Source: Pseudomonadota bacterium (lineage in GTDB: Bacteria > Pseudomonadota > Gammaproteobacteria > Xanthomonadales > Xanthomonadaceae). Taken from it: a DNA stretch of 13,933 nucleotides. The stretch is from the NCBI GenBank assembly GCA_023444765.1, contig JAEXLY010000199.1, positions 1 to 13,933 of the forward strand, read 5' to 3'. Position 1 is the stretch's first letter, and each line of letters opens with the position of its first letter. The translations under genes and the position numbers were made by a program. The notes under the pieces are model-generated. The model made no database searches. It was not told the origin of the DNA and was given only the letters and a program-made list of their open reading frames with translations. Shown one piece after another: positions 6,796-13,933 of this stretch.

Positions 6796-8159
6796 ACGAG
6801 GCCGACCGCTGGCGGTCGCGCGACCTGGCCGTGCTCTGGCACCCATGCACGCAGATGCGCGAGCATCCGGACGTGTTGCCGCTGCTGCCGGTGGCGCGCG
6901 GCGACGGCGCCTGGCTGGTGGGCCACGACGGCAGCCGCGTCCTGGACGCGGTGAGCAGCTGGTGGGTGAACCTGCACGGCCATGCCGAACCGCGCATCGC
7001 CGCGGCGATCGCGCACCAGGCCACGACGCTGGAACAGGTGATCCTCGCCGGCTGCTCGCACCCTCCGGCGGTGGAGCTTGCCGAGCGGCTGCTGGCGATC
7101 GCCCCGCGGCAGGCCGGGCGCGAGCCGCTGGCCAAGGTGTTCTATGCCGACAACGGCTCGGCCGGGATCGAAGTCGCGCTGAAGATGGCCTTCCACTGGT
7201 TCCGCAACCGCGGAGACGAGCCGCGGCGCACGAAGTTCGTGGCACTGCAGAACGGCTACCACGGCGAAACCATTGGCGCGCTGTCGGTGGGTGACATCCC
7301 GCTGTACCGACGCATCTACGCGCCACTGCTGATGGAGGCGGTGTTCGCGCCCTCGCCCGATGCCTTCCTCGCCCGCGAGGGCCAGGACGCGGAAGCCTGC
7401 GCCGAGGAAGCTGCCGACGCCCTGGCGCACCTGCTCGACGCGCACGCGGGCGAGATCTGCGCACTCGTGCTGGAACCGCTGGTGCAGTGCGCCGGCGGCA
7501 TGCGCATGCACCACCCGGCCTATCTGCGGCGGGCGCGCGAGCTGTGCGACGTGCACGGCGTCTTCCTGGTCGCCGACGAGATCGCGGTCGGCTTCGGCCG
7601 CACCGGCACGATGTTCGCCTGCGAGCAGGCCGGCGTGATGCCCGACCTGCTGTGCCTGTCCAAGGGCCTGACCGGCGGCTTTCTGCCGCTGGCGGCGGTG
7701 CTCTGCACGCAGGCGATCTACGAGGGATTCCTCGACGACTCGCGCGAGCGCGCCTTCCTGCACTCGCACAGCTATACCGGCAACCCGCTGGCCTGCGCGG
7801 CGGCACTGGCGTCGCTGGACATCTTCGGGTCCGACGCGGTGCTCGCGCGCAACCGTCGGACGGCCGCACGCATGGCCGCGCTGGCCGCGCCGCTTGCGGA
7901 GCTGCCGCACGTGGCCGACGTGCGACAGACCGGGATGATCCTGGCCATCGAACTGTCCCAGGACGGCCGCAAGGCGTCGCCATTCGACCCGGCCCGCCGC
8001 GTCGGACTGCGGGCGTACCGGCATGCACTCGAACGCGGCGTGCTGCTGCGCCCGCTGGGCGACGTGCTGTACTGGATGCCGCCCTACTGCATCGACGAGG
8101 CGCAGCTGGAGCTGCTGGGAGGCGTCACCCGCTCCGCGATCGAAGTGGCGACGGCGTGA
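6768..8159 (+). CDS. bioA: Adenosylmethionine-8-amino-7-oxononanoate aminotransferase BioA
   Basis: 463-residue PLP-dependent class III aminotransferase that converts KAPA to DAPA using S-adenosylmethionine as amino donor, the antepenultimate step of biotin synthesis. Visible motifs are the substrate-pocket WHPCTQM (24-30), SSWWVNLHGH (63-72), PLP-phosphate-binding NGSAG (129-133), NGYHGETIGALS (162-173) with Tyr164, VADE with Asp270, the PLP lysine Lys299 in SKGLTGGFLPLA, and HSYTGNPLACAAALASL. Where E. coli BioA has Tyr17 in WHPYTSM, this protein has Cys27; to my knowledge other BioA proteins share Cys there. It is longer than E. coli BioA (429), mainly through N-terminal residues and an acidic insert around 203-225. 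The ATG at 6768 is the only in-frame ATG giving the family N-terminus. No other biotin gene is adjacent. It is followed by rsmE after 118 bp. Confidence 0.96.
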   Translation: MSNHDGPILDEADRWRSRDLAVLWHPCTQMREHPDVLPLLPVARGDGAWLVGHDGSRVLDAVSSWWVNLHGHAEPRIAAAIAHQATTLEQVILAGCSHPPAVELAERLLAIAPRQAGREPLAKVFYADNGSAGIEVALKMAFHWFRNRGDEPRRTKFVALQNGYHGETIGALSVGDIPLYRRIYAPLLMEAVFAPSPDAFLAREGQDAEACAEEAADALAHLLDAHAGEICALVLEPLVQCAGGMRMHHPAYLRRARELCDVHGVFLVADEIAVGFGRTGTMFACEQAGVMPDLLCLSKGLTGGFLPLAAVLCTQAIYEGFLDDSRERAFLHSHSYTGNPLACAAALASLDIFGSDAVLARNRRTAARMAALAAPLAELPHVADVRQTGMILAIELSQDGRKASPFDPARRVGLRAYRHALERGVLLRPLGDVLYWMPPYCIDEAQLELLGGVTRSAIEVATA

Positions 8160-8277
8160 GCGCATCCTTCCAGCGGGCCCGGTGCCCCACGCGAACCACG
8201 AGACTCCGCAGCTGCCGTCGCGCGACGCGATCGCGCGCCAGCTCCCCCACCGTGCCGCATCCCCGGTGGCAAGCCGC

Positions 8278-9030
8278 ATGCGCCTGACCCGCACCTACGT
8301 CGATCTGCCGCTCGCCGCCGGCGCGCAGTTCCGCCTGCCAGACGAGGCAGCCAGTCACCTGCTGCGCGTGCTGCGCCTGCGCGAAGGCGACGACTGCATC
8401 CTGTTCAACGGCGACGGCCATGACTACGACGCGCGCGTCGTCGCGGCCGACAAGCGCGGCGGCGAGGTGCAGTTGCTCGACCGGCGGGCGGTCGACAACG
8501 AATCGCCGCTGCGCATCACCCTGGTCCAGGGCATCGCGCGCGGCGAGAAGATGGACCTGATCCTGCAGAAGGCCACCGAACTTGGCGTGGCGCGGATCGT
8601 CCCGGTGGACGCCGAACGCACCGAGGTGCGGCTGGAAGGCGCGCGCCTGGCCAAGCGCATTGCGCACTGGCGCGGCGTGGTCGCTTCGGCCTGCGGGCAA
8701 TGCGGCCGCGCGCGCGTGCCGGAGGTCGTCGATCCTGTCGACCTGCGCGGGATCGGGCAGGCGGTGGGCGGGGCGGCGCCGAGACTCACGCTGGATCCGC
8801 AAGGGCCCATGGCGCTGTCGACCCTGGCCGAGATGCCGCTTCCGACCGGAGAGGCCGGCATCGCGCTCGCGATCGGCCCCGAGGGCGGCTGGGCGCCGCG
8901 CGATCGCGAGCAGCTGCGGGCGGCCGGATTCGAAGGACTCAGGCTGGGCCCGCGGATCCTGCGGACCGAAACCGCCGGGCTTGCCGCGGTCGCCGCCCTG
9001 CAGGCGTTGCTGGGCGACCTGCGAGGCTGA
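8278..9030 (+). CDS. rsmE: 16S rRNA (uracil(1498)-N(3))-methyltransferase RsmE
   Basis: 250-residue SPOUT-family methyltransferase that makes m3U1498 in helix 44 of 16S rRNA in the assembled 30S subunit, using S-adenosylmethionine. The N-terminal PUA-like RNA-binding part is at about 1-70 (SHLLRVLRLREGD). The catalytic knot contains GEKMDLILQKATELGV at about 89-104, the SAM-loop IGPEGGW at 199-205 and LGPRILRTETA at 223-233. Length fits the family (E. coli 243). The ATG at 8278 is chosen because MRLTRTYVDL starts the family fold. The frame is open upstream into bioA but carries no family sequence. GGTGG 9 nt upstream is a weak Shine-Dalgarno. The 118 bp after bioA hold no other gene that I can see. 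The stop lies 2 bp from the convergent chpC stop. Confidence 0.96.
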   Translation: MRLTRTYVDLPLAAGAQFRLPDEAASHLLRVLRLREGDDCILFNGDGHDYDARVVAADKRGGEVQLLDRRAVDNESPLRITLVQGIARGEKMDLILQKATELGVARIVPVDAERTEVRLEGARLAKRIAHWRGVVASACGQCGRARVPEVVDPVDLRGIGQAVGGAAPRLTLDPQGPMALSTLAEMPLPTGEAGIALAIGPEGGWAPRDREQLRAAGFEGLRLGPRILRTETAGLAAVAALQALLGDLRG

Positions 9031-9032
9031 CC

Positions 9033-9497
9033 TCAGGCGGCCATCGCGCCGCGCAGGGCCAGCTCGATTCCGTCGATGTCGGGCACCACGGCGGCCTCGT
9101 CGTTGAACCGCACCCGGGCACGCACGCCCGGCGCATCCGCAGCGCCGTCCGCGTCCTCGGTCAGGCGATCGCGCGACACCGTGACCAGTCGGGGGAAGCC
9201 CCGGGTCAGCAATGCGAAGTACGGCATCGTCGGCTGTCCGCCCAGGGTCTTGAGCACGATCACCTTGTGCCCCAGACCGCCGCGCTCGGGCCCCTGCCCG
9301 GTGAACGGTGCGAACGCCACCAGCGGCAGGCGCCAGCCGCGCCAGCGGATCGTCCCCAGCAACCAGTCCGGGGCGTTCTCGACCGGATCGGGCTCGGCGT
9401 AGGAGAGCACCTCGGAAATGGTGGCGTTGGGCAGCAGCAGGCGCGCGGCTTCGGTCTGGATCAGCACGGCGCGGATGTCGGCGGGCGTGGTGTTCAT
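9033..9497 (-). CDS. chpC: CheW-like adaptor of the type IV pilus chemotaxis cluster (ChpC-like)
   Basis: 154-residue single CheW-domain protein expected to bridge the pilus chemoreceptor and the ChpA kinase at the cell pole. The N-terminus (DIRAVLIQTEAARLLLPNATISEVL) is a typical CheW first strand and helix, followed by the core WLLGTIRWRGWRLPLVAF at about 45-62 and strands KVIVLKTLG and YFALLTRGFPRLVTVS. The start ATG overlaps the stop of the CheB-like gene by 4 bp (ATGA), so the two are coupled. Order chpA-cheB-like-cheW-like matches chpA-chpB-chpC of Pseudomonas aeruginosa, the basis for the symbol. Compared with canonical CheW it carries an Asp/Ala-rich insert at about 113-124 (TEDADGAADAPG). 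Domain assignment is firm; the exact name rests on gene order. Confidence 0.85.
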   Translation of the reverse strand: MNTTPADIRAVLIQTEAARLLLPNATISEVLSYAEPDPVENAPDWLLGTIRWRGWRLPLVAFAPFTGQGPERGGLGHKVIVLKTLGGQPTMPYFALLTRGFPRLVTVSRDRLTEDADGAADAPGVRARVRFNDEAAVVPDIDGIELALRGAMAA

Positions 9498-11185
9498 CGC
9501 GGCATCCCGTTCGGATCGGTGGTGGGGCGTTCGCCCGCCGCGGGCCAGCGGGCCAGCAACAGGTTGGCCAGTTCGGCCGGGCTGCCATGCGCGGCGCCCG
9601 CCTCGATCGCGGCGCGCGCCGCGGCGGGGTCGTAGCAGCCTTCGTCCGGTGTCTGGCCCAGGACCATGCCCTGCCACCGGCCACCGGCCACAGCCGGCAC
9701 CAGGGCGGCATCGGCGCCGCTCAGGAACAGCACGGCACTGTCGTCGGCCGGCAGTTGCGCGGGATCCAGCGACTCGGCCCCGTCGAAGGCCCATCCCGAT
9801 CCCACGGTCCGGATCCCCAGCCCCGGCGGAACGAAATGGATGCTGCCCGGCTCGGCCCGCACGCCCGGCTCGGCCACGTGGACCGGCGCGGCGGTCGCGC
9901 GCGTCATCTGCTTGACCAGCCGGTCGTAGCGCCCGCCATCCAGCGGCAGGCGGATCAGGATCGCCTTCGGGAACCCGGCCGGCAGCGCCGCCAGCAACTG
10001 GCGCACGGCATCGGGACCTCCCAGGCCGGCCTCGATCAGGACCAGGCCCGGGGCCTTGCCGTGGCCGTAGCTGTCCGGGTCGACCAGCGACAGGCCGGCG
10101 CCCAGCGAGTCCAGGTCGAACGGGGGTGCGGGGGCAGCCCGCGCGTCGGACGCGACCGGAACATGGTCGTCCTCGACCAGGCTCAGGGTGGAGAAATCCA
10201 GGGGCGAAGGCGACGCCTCCGCCTCCCGGTCCGGGTCGGCCTGCCGGGCCGCCGGCGGCATCGCCCCGGCGGGCGCATCGCCAGACGGCTGCGCGTCCAC
10301 CGGGGCGTTCTGGGCCGTCTGCGCGGCGAGGAACTCCTCGATCCCCCCGCTCGCCTCGGCCGCACGACCGGCGCGGCTGAAACGATCGGGGTCGAATGCG
10401 AGCCCGTCGGGATCGGCGTCTCCTTCCTCGAGCGACAGGGTCAGCGACCCGAAGTCCAGCCCCTCGTCAAGGCCAGCCGCGGGCGTGTCGCCCGGGTCTG
10501 CGACGCCGGTGTCATCGTCCAGGCTGAGCTCCAGCGGCGCGCCCGTCCATTCGAGGCCATCCTCGCCGTGCGCGCCCCGGTCGTGCTCGGGTTCCGTCTC
10601 CGGCGTCTGCTCACCGTCGGCCTGCGCGGCGTCGCCTCCGGCGATGTCCGTGGCGAGCCCCGCGTCCCCGAACGTGCCCGACAGGCTTTCCAGCGTGTCC
10701 TGCGGCACGTCGCCGGCGCGATCGAGCGCCTCGCCGGTGAGCACGACGATGGCATCGTCGAAATCCACACGCGGTGGCGTTGTCGCCATCGGTTCGGCGG
10801 TGAGCTGCAGATCGTCCGCGACTTCGGCGCCGGCCGGCAGCACGTCGTTGTGGCGGTGCAGCTTGGCCGAGAGGTGGCGCAACCAGCGGGCCGCATCCCA
10901 GCCGGTACGCTGGGCGGCCTGCTCGGCCTCCTCGAAGATGACCATGTAGCCCGGGTCGGCAAGCACGTCCTCGAAACGCTCGATCGCGTCCTCGATCGCA
11001 GGCTCCAGCGCCACCAGCACCGCCTGCGGCTGCGCCTGGCGGACCTGCGCGGGCTCGGCCTGCATCGGGTCGGCCACCAGCACCAGCTCGGCGCCCGCCT
11101 CGCGCAGCGCGCCGGCGATGCGTTCGCAGGCGTCTCCATCCCGGGCCAGCAGCGCGACGCGGGGCGCGGCCTCATTCGCGGCCAT
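9494..11185 (-). CDS. chpB: Degenerate CheB-like protein of the Pil-Chp cluster (ChpB position)
   Basis: 563-residue protein in the ChpB position. CheB removes methyl groups from chemoreceptors. Residues 8-115 look like a receiver fold (VALLARDG, AVLVALEP), but the acidic pocket and phospho-Asp are not evident: ALEPA stands where a D-x-x-MP would be. Residues 140-375 form a long acidic, Pro/Ala-rich linker with four short repeats: PLELSLDDD (217-225), DFGSLTLSLEE (244-254), DFSTLSLVEDD (330-340) and FDLDSLGAGLSLVD (356-369). Residues 380-548 follow the CheB methylesterase domain pattern, but the GASTGG nucleophile motif reads EAGLGG (Ser replaced by Gly387) and the catalytic His position reads Arg412. 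Asp492 may match the third triad residue. The ATG overlaps the chpA 3' end by 14 bp, with GAAGG upstream. Methylesterase activity is unlikely. The gene is intact and coupled, so a structural or regulatory role is inferred. Confidence 0.8.
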   Translation of the reverse strand: MAANEAAPRVALLARDGDACERIAGALREAGAELVLVADPMQAEPAQVRQAQPQAVLVALEPAIEDAIERFEDVLADPGYMVIFEEAEQAAQRTGWDAARWLRHLSAKLHRHNDVLPAGAEVADDLQLTAEPMATTPPRVDFDDAIVVLTGEALDRAGDVPQDTLESLSGTFGDAGLATDIAGGDAAQADGEQTPETEPEHDRGAHGEDGLEWTGAPLELSLDDDTGVADPGDTPAAGLDEGLDFGSLTLSLEEGDADPDGLAFDPDRFSRAGRAAEASGGIEEFLAAQTAQNAPVDAQPSGDAPAGAMPPAARQADPDREAEASPSPLDFSTLSLVEDDHVPVASDARAAPAPPFDLDSLGAGLSLVDPDSYGHGKAPGLVLIEAGLGGPDAVRQLLAALPAGFPKAILIRLPLDGGRYDRLVKQMTRATAAPVHVAEPGVRAEPGSIHFVPPGLGIRTVGSGWAFDGAESLDPAQLPADDSAVLFLSGADAALVPAVAGGRWQGMVLGQTPDEGCYDPAAARAAIEAGAAHGSPAELANLLLARWPAAGERPTTDPNGMPR

Positions 11186-13933
11186 GCGAAACCTTCAGCA
11201 GCTCTTGCACGTTGCGCATCAGCTCGGGCTCCTGGTAGGGCTTGCCGAGGTAGCGGTCCACGCCAAGGTCGAAGGCGCGCTGGCGGTGCTTCTCGCCGGT
11301 ACGCGACGTGATCATCATGATCAGCACATCGCGCAGGCGCGGATCGGCCTTCATGTGCTTGGCCAGCTCGTAGCCGTCCATCCGCGGCATTTCGATGTCC
11401 AGCAGCATCAGGTCGGGAACGCGCTCTTCCATGCGCTCGAGCGCGTCGAGGCCGTCCTTCGCCGTCAGGACCTCGAAGTTGTGGCGTTCCAGCACGCGGC
11501 CGGTGACCTTGCGCATCGTCACCGAATCGTCGACCACCATCACCAGCGGCACGCGGCGGTGTTCGACCTGCAGCGGCTCGGTGACGGTCTCGCGCGGCAG
11601 GACCGCGTAGCGGCGCGCCAGCGGCGCGACGTCGAGGATCACCACGACGCGGCCATCGCCCATGATCGTGGCACCGAAGATGCCCGGGACCGATGCGACC
11701 TGCGGGCCGACCGGCTTCACCACGATCTCGCGGCTGCCGATGATCTCGTCCACCGCCACCGCGGCGCGCAGTTCACCCGAGCGGACCAGCAGCAGCGGCA
11801 TCTGCAGGTGGCCTTCCGCGCGCGCTGGCGCGTGGCCCACCAGCAGGCCGAGGTCGTGCAGCGCATAGTTCTCGCCGCCATAGGCATACGCGCCCTCGCC
11901 GGCCGCCAGGCGCTCGCGCTCGATGCGGCCCACGCCGCGCACGGAGGCGATCGGCACGGCGAACTGGGTCTCGCCGATGCGCACGAACACCGCCTGCGTG
12001 ACCGCCAGCGTCTGCGGCAGGCGCAGGGTGAAGCTGGTGCCCTCGCCACGGCGGGTGGAGATGTCCAGCGAACCACCGAGCTGGCGGACCTCGCTTGCGA
12101 CCACGTCCATGCCGACGCCGCGGCCCGCCAGGCGGCTGACCTCGTCGGCCGTGGAGAAGCCGGGCTCGAAGATCAGCATGTCCAGGTCGCCGTCGCTGAG
12201 CACGGCGCCGGCACGCACCAGGCCGCGGTCCTCGCCACGGCGCCGGATGGCCGCACGGTCCAGGCCCGAACCGTCGTCGCCGATCTCGAGCACCACTTCG
12301 GAACCCTCGCGGCGGACCGCGATGCGCACCGTGCCTTCCTCGGGCTTGCCGGCGTCGCGACGCCGTTCCGGCGGCTCGATGCCGTGCGCGACCGCGTTGC
12401 GCAGCATGTGTTCCAGCGGCGCGGTCATGCGCTCGAGCACGTTGCGGTCCAGCTCGCCCTGCGATCCGTCGAGCCTGAGCTGCACCTGCTTGCCGGTTTC
12501 CGACGCGGCCTGGCGCAGCACGCGGCGCAGGCGCGGCACCAGCGCGTCGAACGGCACCATGCGCGTGCGCATGAGGCCTTCCTGCAGGTCCGAGCTCACG
12601 CGCGACTGCTGCAGCAGCAGGGTTTCGTACTGGCGGGTCAGGTCGTCCAGCGTCTGCTGCAGGCTGGTCATGTCCGCCGCCGACTCGCCCAGCGCGCGCG
12701 ACAGCTGCTGCAGGGTCGAGAACCGGTCGAGTTCCAGCGGATCGAAGCTGGCGTCGCCCGCGTCGCCCTCGCGCTGGTAGCGGGCGATGATCTGGGCTTC
12801 GGTCTCGATCTCCAGACGGCGCAACTGGTCGCGCAGACGCATATTGGTCTGCTCCATCTCGTTCATCGCCGAGCGGAACGCACCCAGCTGCTGCTCGAGG
12901 CGCGCGCGATAGATCGCCACCTCGCCGGCGTAGGTGACCAGGCGATCGAGCAGGTCGGCGCGGATGCGCACCTGCTCCTGCGGCGCGCGGATCGTGGCGT
13001 CATCTTCGGCCCCGATCTCGGCAAGCGGCATCGACAGCGGCGCCAGTTCGGGCTTCGGCGCCGCGGGCTCGGCAGCCGAGGTGGCCTCTTCGCCAGCCAG
13101 CAGCGGACGACCCCGGGCCAGCGCGTTGAACGCGTCGATCAGCGCCTGCGGCATCGCGATCGCGCGACGGTCCGCAACCCGGGTCACCATCGCATGCAGG
13201 CGGTCGAAGCCGCCTTCGAGCAGGCCGATGCCCGTGCGGTCGAGCTCGCAGCGCTGTTCGACCACGGCCTCGAGCATCGACTCCATGGCGTGCCCGAGTT
13301 CGCCGATGGTGAAGACGCCTGCCATGCGCGCGCCGCCCTTGAGCGTATGCAGATCACGCTGCAGTGCGATCAGCGGCTCACGCGAATCCGGGGCCTCGCG
13401 CAGTTGCGTGAGCGCCGTATCGGAGTGGTCGAGCAGGTCGCCGCTCTCCTCCAGGAAGATGTCGAGCAGCTCGATGTCGAGCCTGGACGTGTCGAAGGGC
13501 TCGTCCGGATCCTCGCTGGCCAGCACGCGCGCCAGGAGCGCGGCAACCGCGGGATCCACGGCAGTGCTGACGGTCCCAGGCCGGGGAACGGACCGGGTGT
13601 CGGCTTCGGCTTCGGCTTCGGTTTCCAGCAGCTCGAGTTCCGCAGACGCGGTTTCCGCCAGGGCCTCTTCCTCGGAGCTGGCATCCGCTGACACCAGCTC
13701 CGGCATTTCGGCTTCGAGGCGTTCGGCTTCGAGGCGTTCGGCTTCGAGGCGTTCGGCTTCGAGGCGTTCGGCTTCGAGACGTTCCGCTTCGAGACGCTCG
13801 GCTTCGATACGCTCGGCATCGATACGCTCGGCTTCGAGACGCTCGGCTTCGAGACGCTCGGCTTCGAGGCGTTCGGCTTCGAGGCGTTCGGCTTCGAGGC
13901 GTTCGGCTTCGAGGCGTTCGGCTTCGAGGCGTT
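11172..13933 (-). CDS. chpA: Hybrid chemotaxis kinase ChpA (CheA-like), 5' part missing
   Basis: Hybrid histidine kinase of the Pil-Chp system that controls type IV pilus extension and twitching. The gene enters from the right edge with no start in the window; 919 codons are visible. An RLEAE pentapeptide tandem covers the first 75 codons. Then, numbering from the internal Met at 13706, come an Ala/Glu-rich linker (to about 70), an Hpt domain at about 78-175 with phospho-acceptor His120 in LHTLKGGARMAG, the dimerisation and helical region at about 246-420, and an ATPase with HMLRNAVAHGIE (433-444), DDGSGLD (477-483) and GRGVGMDVV (528-536). A CheW domain at about 565-705 and a C-terminal receiver at 722-838 follow, the latter with Asp726-Asp727, phospho-Asp770, Thr800 and Lys822. 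All catalytic motifs are intact. Family members have further Hpt domains, so more probably lie upstream. The 3' end overlaps the CheB-like gene by 14 bp. Confidence 0.95.
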   Translation of the reverse strand, partial: RLEAERLEAERLEAERLEAERLEAERLEAERLEAERIDAERIEAERLEAERLEAERLEAERLEAERLEAERLEAEMPELVSADASSEEEALAETASAELELLETEAEAEADTRSVPRPGTVSTAVDPAVAALLARVLASEDPDEPFDTSRLDIELLDIFLEESGDLLDHSDTALTQLREAPDSREPLIALQRDLHTLKGGARMAGVFTIGELGHAMESMLEAVVEQRCELDRTGIGLLEGGFDRLHAMVTRVADRRAIAMPQALIDAFNALARGRPLLAGEEATSAAEPAAPKPELAPLSMPLAEIGAEDDATIRAPQEQVRIRADLLDRLVTYAGEVAIYRARLEQQLGAFRSAMNEMEQTNMRLRDQLRRLEIETEAQIIARYQREGDAGDASFDPLELDRFSTLQQLSRALGESAADMTSLQQTLDDLTRQYETLLLQQSRVSSDLQEGLMRTRMVPFDALVPRLRRVLRQAASETGKQVQLRLDGSQGELDRNVLERMTAPLEHMLRNAVAHGIEPPERRRDAGKPEEGTVRIAVRREGSEVVLEIGDDGSGLDRAAIRRRGEDRGLVRAGAVLSDGDLDMLIFEPGFSTADEVSRLAGRGVGMDVVASEVRQLGGSLDISTRRGEGTSFTLRLPQTLAVTQAVFVRIGETQFAVPIASVRGVGRIERERLAAGEGAYAYGGENYALHDLGLLVGHAPARAEGHLQMPLLLVRSGELRAAVAVDEIIGSREIVVKPVGPQVASVPGIFGATIMGDGRVVVILDVAPLARRYAVLPRETVTEPLQVEHRRVPLVMVVDDSVTMRKVTGRVLERHNFEVLTAKDGLDALERMEERVPDLMLLDIEMPRMDGYELAKHMKADPRLRDVLIMMITSRTGEKHRQRAFDLGVDRYLGKPYQEPELMRNVQELLKVSHGRE
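13707..13933 (-). repeat. 15-bp in-frame tandem repeat (minisatellite) encoding RLEAE pentapeptides
   Basis: Fifteen complete 15-bp units (13707-13931) plus 2 nt run into the right edge. The plus-strand consensus is TTCGGCTTCGAGGCG. Units 1-4 and 12-15 are identical. Units 5-11, in the centre, carry base changes (GAGACG, GATACG, a leading CTC, GGC to CGC, TTC to ATC). On the coding strand 13 of 15 units still read RLEAE; unit 7 reads RIEAE and unit 8 RIDAE. The unit length keeps the frame, and no frame contains a stop. The product is a charged Arg/Glu helix between domains of ChpA. A shorter GGCTTC run at about 13602-13621 encodes Glu-Ala repeats. Confidence 0.95.

Noticed and set aside
8160..8277. 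Possible small gene between bioA and rsmE
   Set aside because: The 118-bp spacer only extends neighbouring open frames; there is no ribosome-binding site with a plausible start other than that of rsmE.
6715..8294. Long minus-strand frames across bioA, including an in-frame extension upstream of nudE
   Set aside because: bioA on the plus strand has all catalytic residues. The minus-strand translations are Arg/Pro-rich or His/Gln-rich with no family match, and nudE has its family length from 6714.
9308..11311. 667-codon plus-strand reading frame opposite the CheB-like gene
   Set aside because: Low-complexity Arg/Gly/His-rich translation without a fold, running antisense to a coupled gene; a GC-content artefact.
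11118..13691. Uninterrupted 857-codon reading frame on the plus strand opposite chpA
   Set aside because: It has an Arg/His/Gln/Ala-rich composition and no recognisable domain, while the opposite strand carries all CheA motifs. Long antisense frames arise readily from GC-rich codon use.
13704..13706. ATG at 13706 as the start of chpA
   Set aside because: The frame stays open upstream through the whole repeat to the window edge, and ChpA proteins are much longer, so this Met is internal.
13370..13819. Minus-strand frame that reads the tandem repeat as repeated Asn-Ala-Ser-Lys-Pro
   Set aside because: It is only another frame of the 15-bp repeat. The RLEAE frame is continuous with the Hpt, kinase and receiver domains of ChpA.
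13707..13931. Tandem repeat as a CRISPR array or origin iterons
   Set aside because: The 15-bp units are directly adjacent with no spacers, and they lie in frame inside a coding gene.

Overview
This is a GC-rich chromosomal window. The gene content and order (type IV pilus chemotaxis genes chpA-chpB-chpC next to rsmE, bioA, nudE, cysQ and mazG, plus a response regulator/kinase/MacA-like efflux locus) suggest a gammaproteobacterium of the Lysobacteraceae (Xanthomonadaceae), such as Lysobacter, Luteimonas, Stenotrophomonas or Xanthomonas. That assignment is inferred from protein character and synteny, since no rRNA marker is present. I see no insertion sequence, integrase, CRISPR array, tRNA or rRNA.

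Left region (1-3668). Three minus-strand genes run as a probable operon. An OmpR/PhoP-type response regulator (3215-2502) is followed after 18 bp by a membrane sensor histidine kinase (2483-1197), and after 80 bp by a MacA-like periplasmic adaptor cut by the left edge (1116-1). The two-component pair probably controls the efflux system. A hairpin spans the regulator stop codon and the kinase ribosome-binding site, which suggests translational coupling. Divergent from the operon is a small DUF486 membrane protein (3324-3668).

Middle region (3688-6714). Minus-strand housekeeping genes follow in transcription order: nudE (Nudix hydrolase of ADP compounds) and cysQ (3'(2'),5'-bisphosphate nucleotidase), which overlap by 8 bp; mazG (NTP pyrophosphohydrolase, TTG start); a YnfA-family membrane protein; and a Mpo1-like DUF962 protein. 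nudE, cysQ and mazG are all nucleotide clean-up enzymes. A small palindrome-bearing spacer lies between cysQ and mazG.

Plus-strand block (6768-9030). bioA (biotin synthesis) starts 53 bp from divergent nudE. After 118 bp comes rsmE (16S rRNA m3U1498 methyltransferase), which ends 2 bp from the convergent chemotaxis block.

Right region (9033-13933). The minus-strand cluster chpA-chpB-chpC belongs to the Pil-Chp system that controls twitching motility. ChpA is a hybrid CheA (Hpt, dimerisation, ATPase, CheW and receiver domains) whose N-terminus lies beyond the right edge. ChpB is CheB-like but has lost the catalytic Ser and His and has a pseudo-receiver. ChpC is a CheW-like adaptor. All three overlap or nearly touch, so they look translationally coupled.

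The most unusual structures are a 15-bp tandem repeat inside chpA, which encodes at least 15 copies of a charged helical pentapeptide (RLEAE) and runs off the window, and the degenerate CheB-like protein, whose long acidic linker carries four copies of a short D/F-x-SL-LSL-acidic motif. No completely new multi-gene system is evident; the novelty candidates are variations within the Chp cluster.
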